A DNA stretch of 64,000 nucleotides from Parus major (lineage: Eukaryota; Chordata; Aves; Passeriformes; Paridae), in assembly GCF_001522545.3 (NCBI RefSeq), contig NC_031771.1, positions 24,616,847 through 24,680,846 on the forward strand, given 5' to 3'. Of this stretch, positions 1 to 11,800 are shown in pieces. Below the pieces are notes generated by a model. It did no database searches. It saw only the letters and a program-made list of their open reading frames with translations, and was not told the DNA's origin. Both the position numbers and the translations under genes were made by a program. Every line of letters starts with the position of its first letter. Positions within the stretch are counted from its first letter, which is position 1.

Positions 1-3000
1 TCAATAGTATGTGGTGGTTAAGCACTGGTAATTAAGGGTTTGAAAGAGGGCTTGACAGTGCATTTTCCCATAATTGAAATTCCACTGCAAACCCCATAGT
101 GTTTGCAATCCAGCACACAGCAAAGAGCTTTCTCTGTTTGTTTTTTTTGGTGGTATTATATATATATAATACATATATATATATATAGTAGGTTACCATG
201 AAGGACTGCCTTTATGAACCTACGGCTGAATGCATAAGCTCTCTAATAATTCATTTAACATGTTTATCTCTGTAGTTCAGTCTGAATAGGGCAGGTAGGG
301 AGATGATGGTGCTGTGAGTTTGAAACTCCAGTGTTGGAGGGGGGAGAGGATTTGCATTGAGCCTGAAGTGTCTGATTTTGACCCTCCAAGGGGAAATAGC
401 TTTTTGAAGATTACTGGGAGAACATTCCTCAGGGATACCCAGTTATTTCATAGAAGATATGTTTGTGGATTGTGCACTTTTAAAAGCTCATATGCCAATT
501 ACACACTCTGCACAAAGCACAGACCCACCTCAGCACATGTTTCCCAGGAATACCTATCCTTCTTGGGCTGGCTGCAGGCATGCCCAGCCAAACCAGGCAG
601 GTTTCTGTGGCTCTTTAACACTGTGAAAATGAGCAGGTTAACCAGCTGTTTAGGGAGCCATTAGTTTATTCAGCTTGAAGTTACCTATAATTTCCAAGTG
701 TCTCCTTCTGTAGGTTTGAGGGCAATCCTCCATTTAGGTTCTATTCATAGCAAAATTTGTGACAGAGTGCACCAAGGAGAAAAAAGTGGTTTCTGGGGTT
801 GTGACAGGACGTGGGTATTACTGGATACTCAATGACCAGCAGGGAATGGCTCAGGTCTCTCCAGCTTCCATGCAACAGCTCCATAATCCACAAAACTAGG
901 GGAGGTTTGCATGCCACACTCCGTTGACTTAGTACTGGGCCAAGCAACCTGTTGTGTAAAAATATACATCCATTCCCTCCCATGGGATAAAATGACACCA
1001 CTGGAAGCGTGTGAAGAAGGACCAGGGATGCAGTTCAGCTGATCACAAAAGTGGTGTCAATTAGGTATGAACTCAAAGGTGCAGGATCATGGGGGACACA
1101 GCAAATGCCAGTCCCTTCTCAAGTCTTCTCCAGGCTTTCCCCTCAGCCATGGAGGGAGGAAAAGTTTTCACATTGAATTTGTGGTATTTTGTCAGGTTGT
1201 CACAACCTTAACATTATTTAAATGTAATTTTTTAGTCTATGAATTTGAATTATCCATGGATTCGATTCATTACCAACACATGCCTAGTAGCCAGTTTCTA
1301 AATTACGTTGCTGCTGACTTGAATTATTATAAATAAGACTCTGCCAAATGTCAATTGATTATTCAGGAGTAATCAATAGAGAGAAAAGACAGCTTTTGTT
1401 GACTAACAGCAAATGATTTTTATTCCACAGTCCTGGAATTTAGAGTAAGGTGGTAAACCAGGCTGCATGCCAGACCCCCAGCAAGCAGATGTAAAAGAAA
1501 AGGGATGCTGGCCTCCTTACAAATTGACCCAGCAAGGCTGCAGTGGGAGCCATAAGCATAAATGCCTCTGAGAAAGGCTCACAACTGGTGAATCTGCAGA
1601 TTTTCTTAGACTAGGTATGGTTTTTTTTGGTGGTGAGGTTTGTTGTGGTTTTGTTGTTGTTGGTTTTGGTTTTTTCCCCCCTAAAGAGAGCTCCTTCTGA
1701 ATCCTCTCTGCAGCACTGTCATTGTGATGCTGGTGTGTCAAGCTGGCAGTGATTAGCTGCCAGGTACACACCTGGACACTCACTCCCCTCCCCAAAAGGA
1801 TGGGGAATATGAAGTGAAAAATAGATTCATGGGTCAAGATAAAGAGAGAAGGATCACTTACAGTTAGCATCACTGACAAAACAGTCTTGACCTGGGAAAG
1901 TTTATGTGTTTTCCCAGAGGTGACATCACCTTGGCTGAAGAGCTCAAGAAAAAAAGGCAAGGAAAAATGCCTCAGCATAACTGAAAGCAAAGTTTTGTTG
2001 CCAGAATTTGTTCTTCTTTGCAAAAGACTTTCCTCTTGCTCACAGAGAGGAGGCTATCACCTCAAAACATGTCTGTCCTTTTGTCACCCCTCTCAGCATG
2101 AAAATCTGAATCCAAAGGGGAAAACAAATATATATGTATTTTGTGTGATTGGAAGGAAGGGTGCATTAGTTGTGTCCTTTTATATTTGCATACAGTTGCC
2201 AAAGGGAACATTTGCCACATGTCACAGTCATGTGTCTGGGTGGAGAGTTGTGTTTGCCAGAGCTTGGAACACAGACAGAGCTTTTTTTACTTGGGGATTG
2301 AGGTCCTGGAGCAGATTTTCTTCTGTTCCTGGGGGTTCGTGGGTTTTCCTTCAGCACAGGCCTCCAAAAGTGAAGATATTTAAACTGCAAAATCAAAATT
2401 CACCAGATAAATTCATCAAAATCCTCAGAGAGGCTTGAGGCAATAGCCAAAACCAGGGCAGATGAGGAAGTTCTCTTGTGGAAAGATCTGTTCTGTGCTC
2501 AGTAGGTCTTGCTGGTCATGCAGCATTGATGGAAAAGAGCAGCAACCCTGTCCCAGAGACATATCCAGCCCCTATGTCTACACACAACCAAATGTCCAGG
2601 CTTATTTTTAATGAGAAAATTAAAATACAGCAATAAAGTCCATCCCTTGTGTAACTTCATGAATTTTATTACAATCAAAGAGGAAAAACCTGTTATTGCT
2701 ATGACAGATCTGCAGTCTTGTCAGTTCTCATTCTCACACTATCATGGTGCTTGCTGATTTCTGAAAGACAGTTGGAGTCCTACAACTTCAGGGTTCCCTG
2801 TGGAGGAATGAAGCACTCAAAATAAGCAAATAAACAGGAGACATGTTTCTAGATAATGTAGCTGCAAAGGGAAGCTTTAAAAATATGAACATAAGAGGCA
2901 AATTTTAGAGAATCCTTGAGAATTCTTAAACAGAGATGATATTCAGCCAGGGTAGTGTTTTTATATTTATTTGCAGTTGTTTTTATTTTTGTTTGTAGGG

Positions 3001-3660
3001 TTTGGTTTGGTATTTTGTTATTTTGGGATTTTATTTAAGTAAAAAAGTCCTCCCAATGAGAAAATGGTAGAGGTTTTTAGCTATTTTGCTGGGAAACATG
3101 AAAATCATGGTCTGAAGAAGTGTTACTAGGTCTGAGATCTTGGAAGCTTGTCTCAAATCATATCATAGGCAGTGAAAAATGTAAGCTTTGTGATTTTAAA
3201 CTTGGGGCCAGATTGAAGTTTTAGGCCTCAGTGAGCTTTGGGCTCCCAGGTGCTTTGATGTTGGTAAGGGCTATAAAATCACCTCCACCAGTGTCAAAAA
3301 TCTTGGAGTAGGTTGAGTGAGCTCCACCTGTGAAATGCAGACCTTGTTCTCACAGCAGAGGGTGGGAGCTTGGGAAAAGGTTGTGAGGACATAGGAAAAA
3401 AGAATGTTGGATTGGTGCTTTGGCTGTAAAGGAATAACCTGGATATTCCACTTTGAAGTGAAACAGGTATGTGCTTCTTGTGGGTGTCTACCAGCTGGTG
3501 TCTGCATTAAGAAAGGAATTAAACCTTCTTGGTTACTGTAGGTTAGTGGGAAAACCTGCATATTGCTGTGTTTGAAGTGAAATGGGGCAGTAGCAGCTGC
3601 TACAGAAGTCTGTCTTGCCCTTGCTTCAGCCTTCAGTGGGGCACTTGGGGGTGGCTCTGC
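1..3660. other. Noncoding stretch, no gene recognised
   Basis: AT-rich vertebrate DNA without a recognisable exon, RNA gene or clear mobile element. Two open frames overlap on opposite strands, 1517-2023 (-, 168 codons) and 1887-2438 (+, 183 codons). Neither product has a domain, a compositional signature of a real protein or a convincing splice context, so I treat both as chance frames. A T/G-rich run sits at about 1620-1680. A short phrase near 3207 faintly resembles ancient amniote palindromic repeats, but too weakly to call. Confidence 0.6.
157..187. repeat. TA dinucleotide microsatellite
   Basis: A nearly pure alternating TA tract, interrupted once by AATACA. It follows a short T run with a G-rich edge. 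Such tracts are length-variable and have no coding content. Confidence 0.9.
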
Positions 3661-3679
3661 AATAAGTCTGGAGCTGTGC

Positions 3680-3712
3680 TGCAGTGCCATGGGAGCTGCC
3701 CATGGCACTGCA
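3680..3712. repeat. Perfect 14-bp hairpin with 5-nt loop
   Basis: The arm at 3680-3693 (TGCAGTGCCATGGG) is exactly reverse-complementary to 3699-3712, with AGCTG (3694-3698) as the loop. All 14 pairs match, and pairing stops abruptly at both outer edges. A perfect stem this GC-balanced could extrude or fold in RNA. It is short for a microRNA precursor, whose arms normally run to about 25-30 pairs. The neighbouring tandem repeat begins where the right arm ends. Confidence 0.8.
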
Positions 3713-3753
3713 TGTGAGACATGCATGTGAGACATCACTGTATGTGAGACATG
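3711..3753. repeat. Short tandem repeat, unit about 13 bp
   Basis: The phrase CATGTGAGACAT occurs at 3711-3722 and 3724-3735, and a variant with TATGTGAGACAT follows after a short insertion at about 3741-3752. It abuts the perfect hairpin directly, so the two may have arisen by the same slippage event. Confidence 0.75.
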
Positions 3754-6310
3754 GGGAATTGCTTACTTGGGGTGGATGTGAAGAGACTGCAGGGGTTTTG
3801 GGGAGTTATTTTCTCCTGTACCCACAGTCCCTGTGTAGGGCAGGTGTGGAGCTGTACACCTCCCTATGCCCTGAGTTCCACCTTTATCCAGGAGGGCGGT
3901 GTGGATAGACCCCTGCTCATTTTTGGCAGTATCTGTGGGTTACTGTAGCTTTTGGCTTTACCCCAAAGTGAGCACAAAAAAATGCTCCAGCATCCCAAGC
4001 AAACCTGCAGCATATGGCATAGCAGGTCTGAAACCTCATCATAAAAACATTGTTTTCTTTGTGCCAGTACAGTCTGGGCCACTCTAACTAAGTATGCTAC
4101 TGTTTTTTATAGCCAAGTCCTCATACCTGACCTCTTGGGAAGAATGTGTATGGCAAAAAAAAAGTCCAAGAGTGCCTTTGAACAAGGTGAGGGTACTTCT
4201 ACTTTGTGCTGCTGCTGCTGATTTAAGCACAGATTGAAGAGGTGTGAAAAGCTCCTTGTAGAATTTAAATAAAGATACAGATTGGGATGTTTAGTAGGGA
4301 AAATTTTTGCAGATGGTGATGAGGAGAATGGCAGCCAAACCATTATAGAGAGCTGCAGGTTTCCTCCAGGCTACCAGCACATGCAAGCATCAGTATTTCA
4401 GCTGCCTTTAATTCTTCTTTTCTATGAGATTTTAACTGAATGGAAAAGAATGATCTTCCTGTATCTATGTGATCAAACAACCCCTTCTTATCTGGGCTAC
4501 CTCTACACCCAGCGTGCTTATGGGACAGGTGAATAGGATGTGCTTTCAAACTGACTGCCAGCAAGTCTTTTGTGCTAGACATCCAAACACCACTGAAGTG
4601 ACAAAATGTTCCAGACGTGTTGTAATTATGCGCACATGTGCTACAAAGGCTGCTAATATCAGAGTAGTTCAATCTGTGAAATATGTTGGCACATGAATGC
4701 TTAGCATCTTTCTGAGAGACTCATTTCTATAATGCTGTGTGCTGCACCAAAAAGTTTCTATGCGCTGGAAAGTTTTTTTTAAAAAAAGAAGAATTAATTG
4801 CTTGGCTTGAAATATAGTGGAATAACTCAAGAGAACTAGGCTTTTAAAAGTGACATAAATCAATGGGAGCCCTAACTTGGGATTTTCTGCAAGCAAGAGG
4901 CAATCAATGTGCTTGGAAGGGTTGTTTTCAAAAAGCACCTTGCTTCAAATTCTTGGAACAGCTTCCATGGCAATACTAGTGGTTTTAAAAGTTTTCTTTT
5001 CTTGTTGTTTATACCACACTTTCACTGAAGGTTTGTGGTGTGGGTGTTTCCAGAACTACCTGCTGATTATTCTGTTTTGTGGGCTATGGAGGGTGGGTTT
5101 AAAGCAGCAAATGCTTATTAAATTAACAGTGGCTTTCAGGGGAAAAACTACAGTGGATTGCTTTGTGCTTTGCAGTCCTGCAGTATAAGGCATGGCTTCA
5201 TCTCATGAATTGATGGCTGGGAATATTGTACTGGAGGCTTCTGCAACCAGAGTGCAAGGACTCCCTGGTCCCAAGCAGCAATGCAAGTTTGCATTTTTGC
5301 AGCAGAGTCTAGACAGAGCACCAGGTGGCTTGGGGCAAAACTTTCCCAAATGGCTGCTGAACATTAACTGGTCTTTGTGATGCCAGGTAGTTCTGTTCCC
5401 CAAGCTGTGCAGCTGGCACTGGCTGTTGCTGCTTAGAAGTAGAGTGGCTTGAGTGACCTGAGCATGTTTGCCCTGAAATGGTGCAGGGTGGGTGCCTCTC
5501 TTGCACGTGTCATGTAAGGAATGTTGGAGAATAGTGACTTCATTGAGTGGCTTATAGAAGGAAGTACTTTGAAATGCGTTTGGGTACATTTTGTTTGGCA
5601 ACTTCAACCTCTTCTTGCATCTTGATGGCTGCTTAAAGAAGTCTGCAGTGATTAAGATGCCCAGGTCTGTGGCAAATCTCACAGGGTGGCTACAAATAAT
5701 TTTTCTCTGCCTGCTGTTCTTTCTAATCTTTTTAATCAGGGTGATAGTTTTTAGCCTGAGTGGTGCTTTTATCCTTTGGGGCATTTTGATATTGCAATGG
5801 GGAGCATTGTATAAAAGCAAAGCTAGTAAAACCCCAGTTTCTGTGCTAGTTGGTAAATGCTTTTTCAAGAAACTGAAGCTCTCCAATTCCAGGATGCTTT
5901 TCCCCTTTTCCCTTGTTTGTAAGTGCTTGGAGTACTGGCAATATAAGCACACATTCTCTATTTGAGCAGTGCAGGAAAATCCTATATGGATGAGATAAAA
6001 TTAAATCTGTGCTGTCATGGCTGGTCAGTAAGAACAGCACATGCAGCACATCATCCCTCCTGTGCTGCCTGATAAAGTTTGCATGCAGTCATTACCAGTA
6101 TCGGGGAGCTGAGCTGGAGCTGCTCAGTACTGCTGCAATTTGTAAATGGCTTCATTTAGATGTCACCAATGAACTAATTTATGGAAGGTGTAATTAGTGA
6201 TGATGGGACTGCAGGTGGAAAACAGTAAGTGGTGACATTACTTAGTGACTTCATGAGGGATTTTGAATGTCCAGCAGTCGGCTGCTGCACGTAAGGGAAG
6301 AATGACAACA
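3754..6310. other. Noncoding stretch containing one long open frame
   Basis: No gene is recognised. A (CTG)4 run lies near 4210. The main oddity is the open frame at 5203-5952 on the minus strand, entered separately. An open frame at 4282-4536 (+) ends near a GT-containing site (CAG/GTGAAT at about 4526), but there is no convincing pyrimidine tract in front, so I do not call an exon. Confidence 0.55.
5203..5952 (-). other. Long open reading frame of unknown nature
   Basis: The frame stays open for about 249 codons from a start near 5952 to a stop at 5203, the longest in the window. The conceptual product has no recognisable domain, signal peptide or repeat. It is rich in Lys, Ser, Leu, His and Cys in scattered fashion. 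With stops at roughly 6% of codons, a run of this length is expected well under once in a window this size, so it could be a relic of a retroelement or pseudogene. A stop-poor local composition is the simpler explanation. No splice sites, promoter or poly(A) arrangement supports expression. I infer no function. Confidence 0.2.
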
Positions 6311-6316
6311 AATGAG

Positions 6317-6390
6317 GGAAAACAAAACAGCAACAACCAAAAAAACAACAAACAAACAAAAAGGCAAGCAACAGCAAAACACACAAAGAA
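6317..6390. repeat. A-rich low-complexity tract
   Basis: A-rich sequence with repeated CAAA and CAACAA units, about 75 bp. It could be an expanded poly(A) remnant of a retroposed copy, but no recognisable element precedes it. Confidence 0.75.
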
Positions 6391-8090
6391 ATGGAAATGC
6401 ATCAGGGAAGATGGATGGAAAATTAAAATCACCTGAGTGATGAATAACCTGATTTTAGGTGGTTACTTTCCAAACAGAGAGGCACAATGCAGCCATATAC
6501 ATCCTGTCACAAATGTACTGAGTCAAATAACTTCCTAGTGGTGCTATGCTTGCTACTCCCTCGAGGATGCTGGTTAATCTCTGGGAAAGTGGGCTCTCTG
6601 AGAAGGTGTGTACCCTAATCTAAAGCATTGCAGTGTAAATGGCCTGTCCTGAGCACCTCTAATAAAAGAAGTTGTGTGTGAAGCAGGGGATACAGAGTAG
6701 CCTGCCTTTAAAAACAGGGCTTAAGATGATTATTTGCTCCACCAGTAGATGCCTACCCTCTCATACCTGCAGCTTTGAGCACTGTGTTTCCTTGCTGTGT
6801 GATGCTCCCTGGGAGTGTGCAGGAAAATGCTCAACTATGGTGAAAAATGAGGGGGAGAAAGTTCTCTGCTGTGCTACCTGATCCTCACTGGAGGCTGTAT
6901 TCAAAGGGATATAATTACTTGTATGTGGGTGCCAGGTTAGATCCCTGCAGAGACATCATATTGTGGTTATTGCACCATACCTGTCAGAAGCTGTTGGATT
7001 TAACCCTTGCTTGTGCTGCAGCACAATGAGGGGAAAAGAAACCCCCAAAATAAAGTGAAAAACTAGAGCAGAATTGCAGCCACTGTCTGCCAGTGGGGAG
7101 CTTTTCCAGCTTACTAAGGTTGTGTAAAATGACTTTCTGCCTTGTGAGTTGAGGTTCCTGTGACCCCCATAGAAATGTGTAAGAAATAGCTCTGTGTAGT
7201 GAGATAAGCACGTTGTGGGGGCATGAGAGGGAAACTGCCCAAAGGCAGCATTCTGAGCTGCTGGTGTGACTTGTCTCCTTATGTCTGCTGCAAGAGAAAT
7301 GTGGTGAGTACCAATTCCATGCACATAGGAGCAGTGCGAAGAGGCAGTCTATAAAAAGTGATTCTGCAGTTGCTGTGGGTTGGTTTTTTTTTTCTGTGTT
7401 CTCTTGTGCTAGTGGCCTCTAATGAACTCTTGCAATATCCACAGTGTGTGGATGCATGAGAGATTGAACAAATGAACACTAATAATGTGCTCTTTGCACT
7501 TAGTGAAAAAAAAAGAATGCTTGAGGCAGAGTAAGACAAGTACCTTGAGGGGGGTTGAAGCAGAGGTGGCTTTTCACATAAAGGCCACCCACCACGAAAC
7601 ATCCACTGCAGCAACTGTTGGCTACTCTCCTAAGCTATTTTCTTTGTGGAAGGAGGGAATTGCAACACAAGCCTGATAGGAAACTCACATGGGACAGGCC
7701 AGAAAGAGGTAGGGAACCAAACATAACAAGTGTTCTTTTATCTGGGAGAATGGAACTACCTCAAATGCAAAAGGTTTACTTTCTGGAGGTGCTTTCTCCT
7801 CTTTGGGCCTGCACTGTTTGGCATTGGTAGTGACTTTTTCTCTGCCAGCTGGAGCCAATAGCTCTCCAATGCTTACTCCATTCTTTACCCTGCTATCAGG
7901 GTGGTGCATCTGTGGGTTGGGCTGTGTTACACTGCTCTTCTGGCACCAAGGGCATGAGGAAGCAAAATGTGCACCTTGAGGTACTTTGTGACTCCAAAGC
8001 TTGAGAAGCCCATCTATAGCCTCCCAACTGCTGAACTGGGCTGAAGGGGAAGGTGTTGTCTAAGTTGGCTTTGCAGTTTCAAGCACAGTA
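6391..8090. other. Noncoding stretch, nothing recognised
   Basis: No exon, RNA gene or identifiable repeat. Short homopolymer runs only, such as T10 near 7384 and A9 near 7507. Confidence 0.6.
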
Positions 8091-8277
8091 ATTTCCCCCT
8101 TTCTTACATGCTAAATCAGCATTTTTATTTAATTTATTTATTTTTTTTTGCATACCGCTCCATTCCCTGGACTTGTGATTGATACTGAAATTGCTTTTCT
8201 ATTCAATTAAAGAACTACCTTTTAAGTAAAAATGGTAGGAAGAAAGAAATGAAATAACAGTATCAGTCTTTTCTTGT

Positions 8278-8309
8278 TAGCAGCTTCATGTCCTAACTCA
8301 AATGCAATT
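8278..8309 (+). repeat. Left arm of exact 32-bp inverted repeat
   Basis: Positions 8278-8309 are the exact reverse complement of 13349-13380. The central part reads CATGTCCTAACTCAAATGC here and appears inverted at the other site. The bases just outside both arms do not match, so identity is sharply bounded. The sequence is complex, not simple repeat. Confidence 0.95.
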
Positions 8310-8398
8310 AAGGGAAATTTCTGAGCGACTACCAATGTTTAAAATGCTGTGAATAGAGGAAACTCTATTTCAGCATATCTTTTGCCCTAATTGCAGAC

Positions 8399-8421
8399 TG
8401 AAAATAATTGAATTATTTTCA
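8399..8421. repeat. 23-bp palindrome
   Basis: Arms TGAAAATAATT (8399-8409) and AATTATTTTCA (8411-8421) are exact reverse complements around a single G at 8410. It lies about 90 bp to the right of the 32-bp inverted repeat arm. The AT-rich content makes chance more likely than for a mixed sequence. Confidence 0.85.
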
Positions 8422-8800
8422 ATTAAATATTGAAATGCAACTTTCTGATTCTTTAAATCAAATTTCATACTTAGTTTTCCTGCAAAAGTATGAAATGTCA
8501 CATTTTTGATGAGTTAAAAATTAAATCACCACTCATCTAAAATGCTGCTCTACCACAAAAATGAAACCAAGAAAACACATTTTGCTTCACACTTTCCTGA
8601 GCAAAAGTATTTTTACTTGTGTTTTGTAGAAATAATTTAACTGTAACAGAAGTCCTTAATAAGTTTTCTGTTAGTACCTTTGATTCAAGGCTGAACATTG
8701 GGCTTTTAACGCAGTGAAATTGCCCAAAGTGGGAAAATCAGACCTAACAAGGAGTTGATACAATTAAATCATGTTTTATCACAATAATAAGTCAGTATTT

Positions 8801-11800
8801 GTGCAGCCTAGGCAGTCTGAGAACTGCAAATTCTTCAAAATGAAACTGGAGATGGGATAGCTGCAAAATGGAGCAAAGCAGGATGTGCTGACCAAAGGAG
8901 CAGTGCTGGTATCTCAAAAACCCTTATCCTCAGAGGAAAGGGAGCAGTTCTGGTGGTTTGCAACCTGGCATGGCCATGCCTGTGTCCTGTCAGACAGAGT
9001 GAGAGAGAGCCCAGCACAAGCATAATCAGTTTAGCATTCCCCTTGGGTTGTTATAAACAAAATCAATATGTACTAATGACTGCAGCAATAAATTTCACCA
9101 TGTTTCATATGGTAACATTCTGCACTTACCCAGTTGTTGGTTCGACAGAGAGCAATAGAATTTACCCTTTTAAAGTTGTAAATTACTATAAAAATGCTGA
9201 GCCTCATGATAAAATACATTCATGGATGATTTTAAGCTTAGGAAATATTGTAATACTTTCACTAAGCATACTATTAATATAAATAAATAGTATTTATTGC
9301 TTGGTTTCCTAGCTGCAGCTGGGTGAAGAAACATGGCATGCATGTTTATCATGCCACTTGTGGTTTCATAATGTTTATCTAAAATTGGTTCTCAAAGAGG
9401 CTATCTGAGAAGCTTATTTTTCCACATATTTGTCCAAAGAAAAATCTTCCCTTAACAGATTTCTAGCAAGCAAAATCTTATTTTTTTTTTCAAGTGCTGC
9501 TTAGTTTAGGAGATGCTTTTCTATTTAGACATTTCTTCTTGCCTGCATTTTTTATTTTTTCTTGCTGGCAAATAAGCACTTGGAAGTTGGATTAAATGTT
9601 TCAGCCCCAAATGAAACATTGCAGACTTTTTGCTCATATTATATTCCAAGCTTCAGCATTCAATGCTTTCTTCTGAATACAAATAGAGTGTTGAAATTAC
9701 AGGAGTGTTTCTCAATGCAGAAATACAGATTTACTTTTGTCTACATGTCTGCTGCCATATCTTTTTCTCTTTTAAAATTTTGATCTTGTAGGGCAATGGA
9801 AAATCGAGGGGCTTTGGATTATACACTGAGGATTTCTCAGATAGACTGATTTAATAATGAGTGTTAATTTTGGATGTCCCTCAACTGTTTTTCAGTCACC
9901 TTCACAAACTCCACTGAACTGTGCACTCTGTTGGCCCTTGAAAGCAACTTTTAATCCACAGGTCTCAACAATGCTTTCAGAAAGGACCGAGATGAAGCAC
10001 AGGAAAAGCAAAAGATAACACTTCTTTTAATAATTTAAGTTAAATGTCATTATTACTATAAAATTTGTAATTGTTTGTAATTGTATATCCAGGCAGGACT
10101 CTACCTCCCTCATCCTCAGGGAGGGGCAGATCCATCTGAGTGAACCCCTGCAACAGGCTCAGCTTCTGCATTAGTTTAGGAAGTTTTCATAAACTCATCC
10201 ACTGCACTCCTAAAACAAGTCAGAGTTATCTGCATGTGAATAATCTGAATAATCCAAGCTTCCTATCCCTGAGGGCAAATGACATCTACTCCCCAAGTCT
10301 GCTTCTCTAGGATGATTTCTCATTGATCTGGAAATAAAGCAAGCTGCCAGAAGCCACAGTCTGAGTGTGTTATAGTTGAGAATAAATCAAACCTGCCATA
10401 GTATTGGCAAAGATCAAGTCTGCCCTGCTGACTTAAATTCTGTGCAGTATGGTTGCACAGCATTTGGTCAAAGAAAGCAATAACAAGTGCAGATTAATTC
10501 TTTGGCAGCTGCACCTCTGTGTGGGGAAGGGAGGAAATCTGGACTTGCTGCTGTGCTTCACAGCCAGCTGTTGCTAGATTTTGGCTCTGCAAAGCCAGAC
10601 CTGCACCACCCCAAATGCAGTGGGTTTGCTGTAGTAGAGGGATTCTTTATTCATTTCCTCAGAATACCTGGTAAAAAGAAATATCAGTCTGCAACTTCAC
10701 TGCCAGTGTCCCACACTGAGAGGACCTCTACAGTGCCCAGCAGTGAGCCTTTTGGATTTAAATCTCTCCATCCTGGAGAAGAGCAGTCACCAGGCTGCAG
10801 CAGAGCAGAGCCAGCAGCATCGTGTGGAAGGCGCTACTCAATGCACATGCTGCAGACACCTGATGGTTGATATCTCTGTTACAATACATTGCTCTGAGTT
10901 TTTTTCAAATTAAGCTCACTGGTATATACAAAAGGCCAAGCATGTAGACACAAAAATGTCTATTTTGTCTTATAGTGTCCTGGCTCTGAGATAATGAATA
11001 ACTTGGATGACATACCATGCTCCAGTATCCCAAAAGAGTGGCAGTTCATCAGTACCACTCACCTTGCCCGGCTTCTCCTTATTTCTTTTGGGTGCTCTAG
11101 ATAGGGTACAGCTTGAGAGATGTTGCTACCCCAGATCTATTTCCAGTACTACCTAGTAGCATTCTAGCAAGACTGTGGGGCTTTCCCTGTAAGTTCATTG
11201 CTTCATTAGACATAGCAGACAGCAGATGTGCATTCTCCAGGATGATTTCAGTATCTTTTCTTTTGTAAAAGTAACAATTATTACAGTTGAAAGAGCTACC
11301 ATATCTGTGCAGAGAGAAAACATACTGAAAGCACTGCTGTCCTCAAAGGAAATGTTAGTGGCCCTGCACCATCCACTTAATGACAAATCCCTCCACTGCT
11401 GAGATTCTGAAATTGGGAATGTAGAGGCAGAAAGGGTGCAATGAAAGCAAATGTATAAACACGAGATTTACAGAAATCCAGGCTCTGCCCTGATTCTTTC
11501 CCCTTGTCATGCTGCACTGCACTGAGGTGTTTTCTTCTTTGGATTGGTCAGGGGTACCAGGGCAGGAAGTTGCCTGTGGGTGCCTGTCCTTGCTACAGTT
11601 TGCCCTGTCATCCCTTTCTGGGAATCCTTTAATCTCTCCTCATAAGAGCTCAGCCTCAAAGAAAGGAGGCAAATGAGCAGCATGAGTGCATTTGCCTGAG
11701 AGGGCAAAGGCTGCTTCTTCCCAAAATACATTCCCTGCTTCCATCACTGTACTCCTGAGCCCCTATTGACAAATGCTATAAGGTGCTATTAATGATAGGT

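Larger units (their letters stand above)
8091..8800. promoter_or_regulatory. AT-rich candidate conserved noncoding element
   Basis: A dense AT-rich stretch with few low-complexity runs after 8150. It holds several homeodomain-type AATTA/TTAAT cores, a 23-bp palindrome (8399-8421) and one arm of the exact 32-bp inverted repeat (8278-8309). It resembles vertebrate conserved noncoding elements in texture, but no alignment was possible, so conservation is inferred only. Confidence 0.3.

Noticed and set aside
1517..2438. Two long overlapping open frames on opposite strands
   Set aside because: No domain, no splice context, and the overlap on both strands points to a stop-poor stretch and not to genes.
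4282..4536. Plus-strand frame ending near a donor-like site
   Set aside because: No acceptor with a pyrimidine tract in front, and the product is not recognisable.
11690..11710. Another copy of the 57-kb repeat, from a shared GGCAAAGGCTG
   Set aside because: Similarity does not extend beyond about 12 bases.
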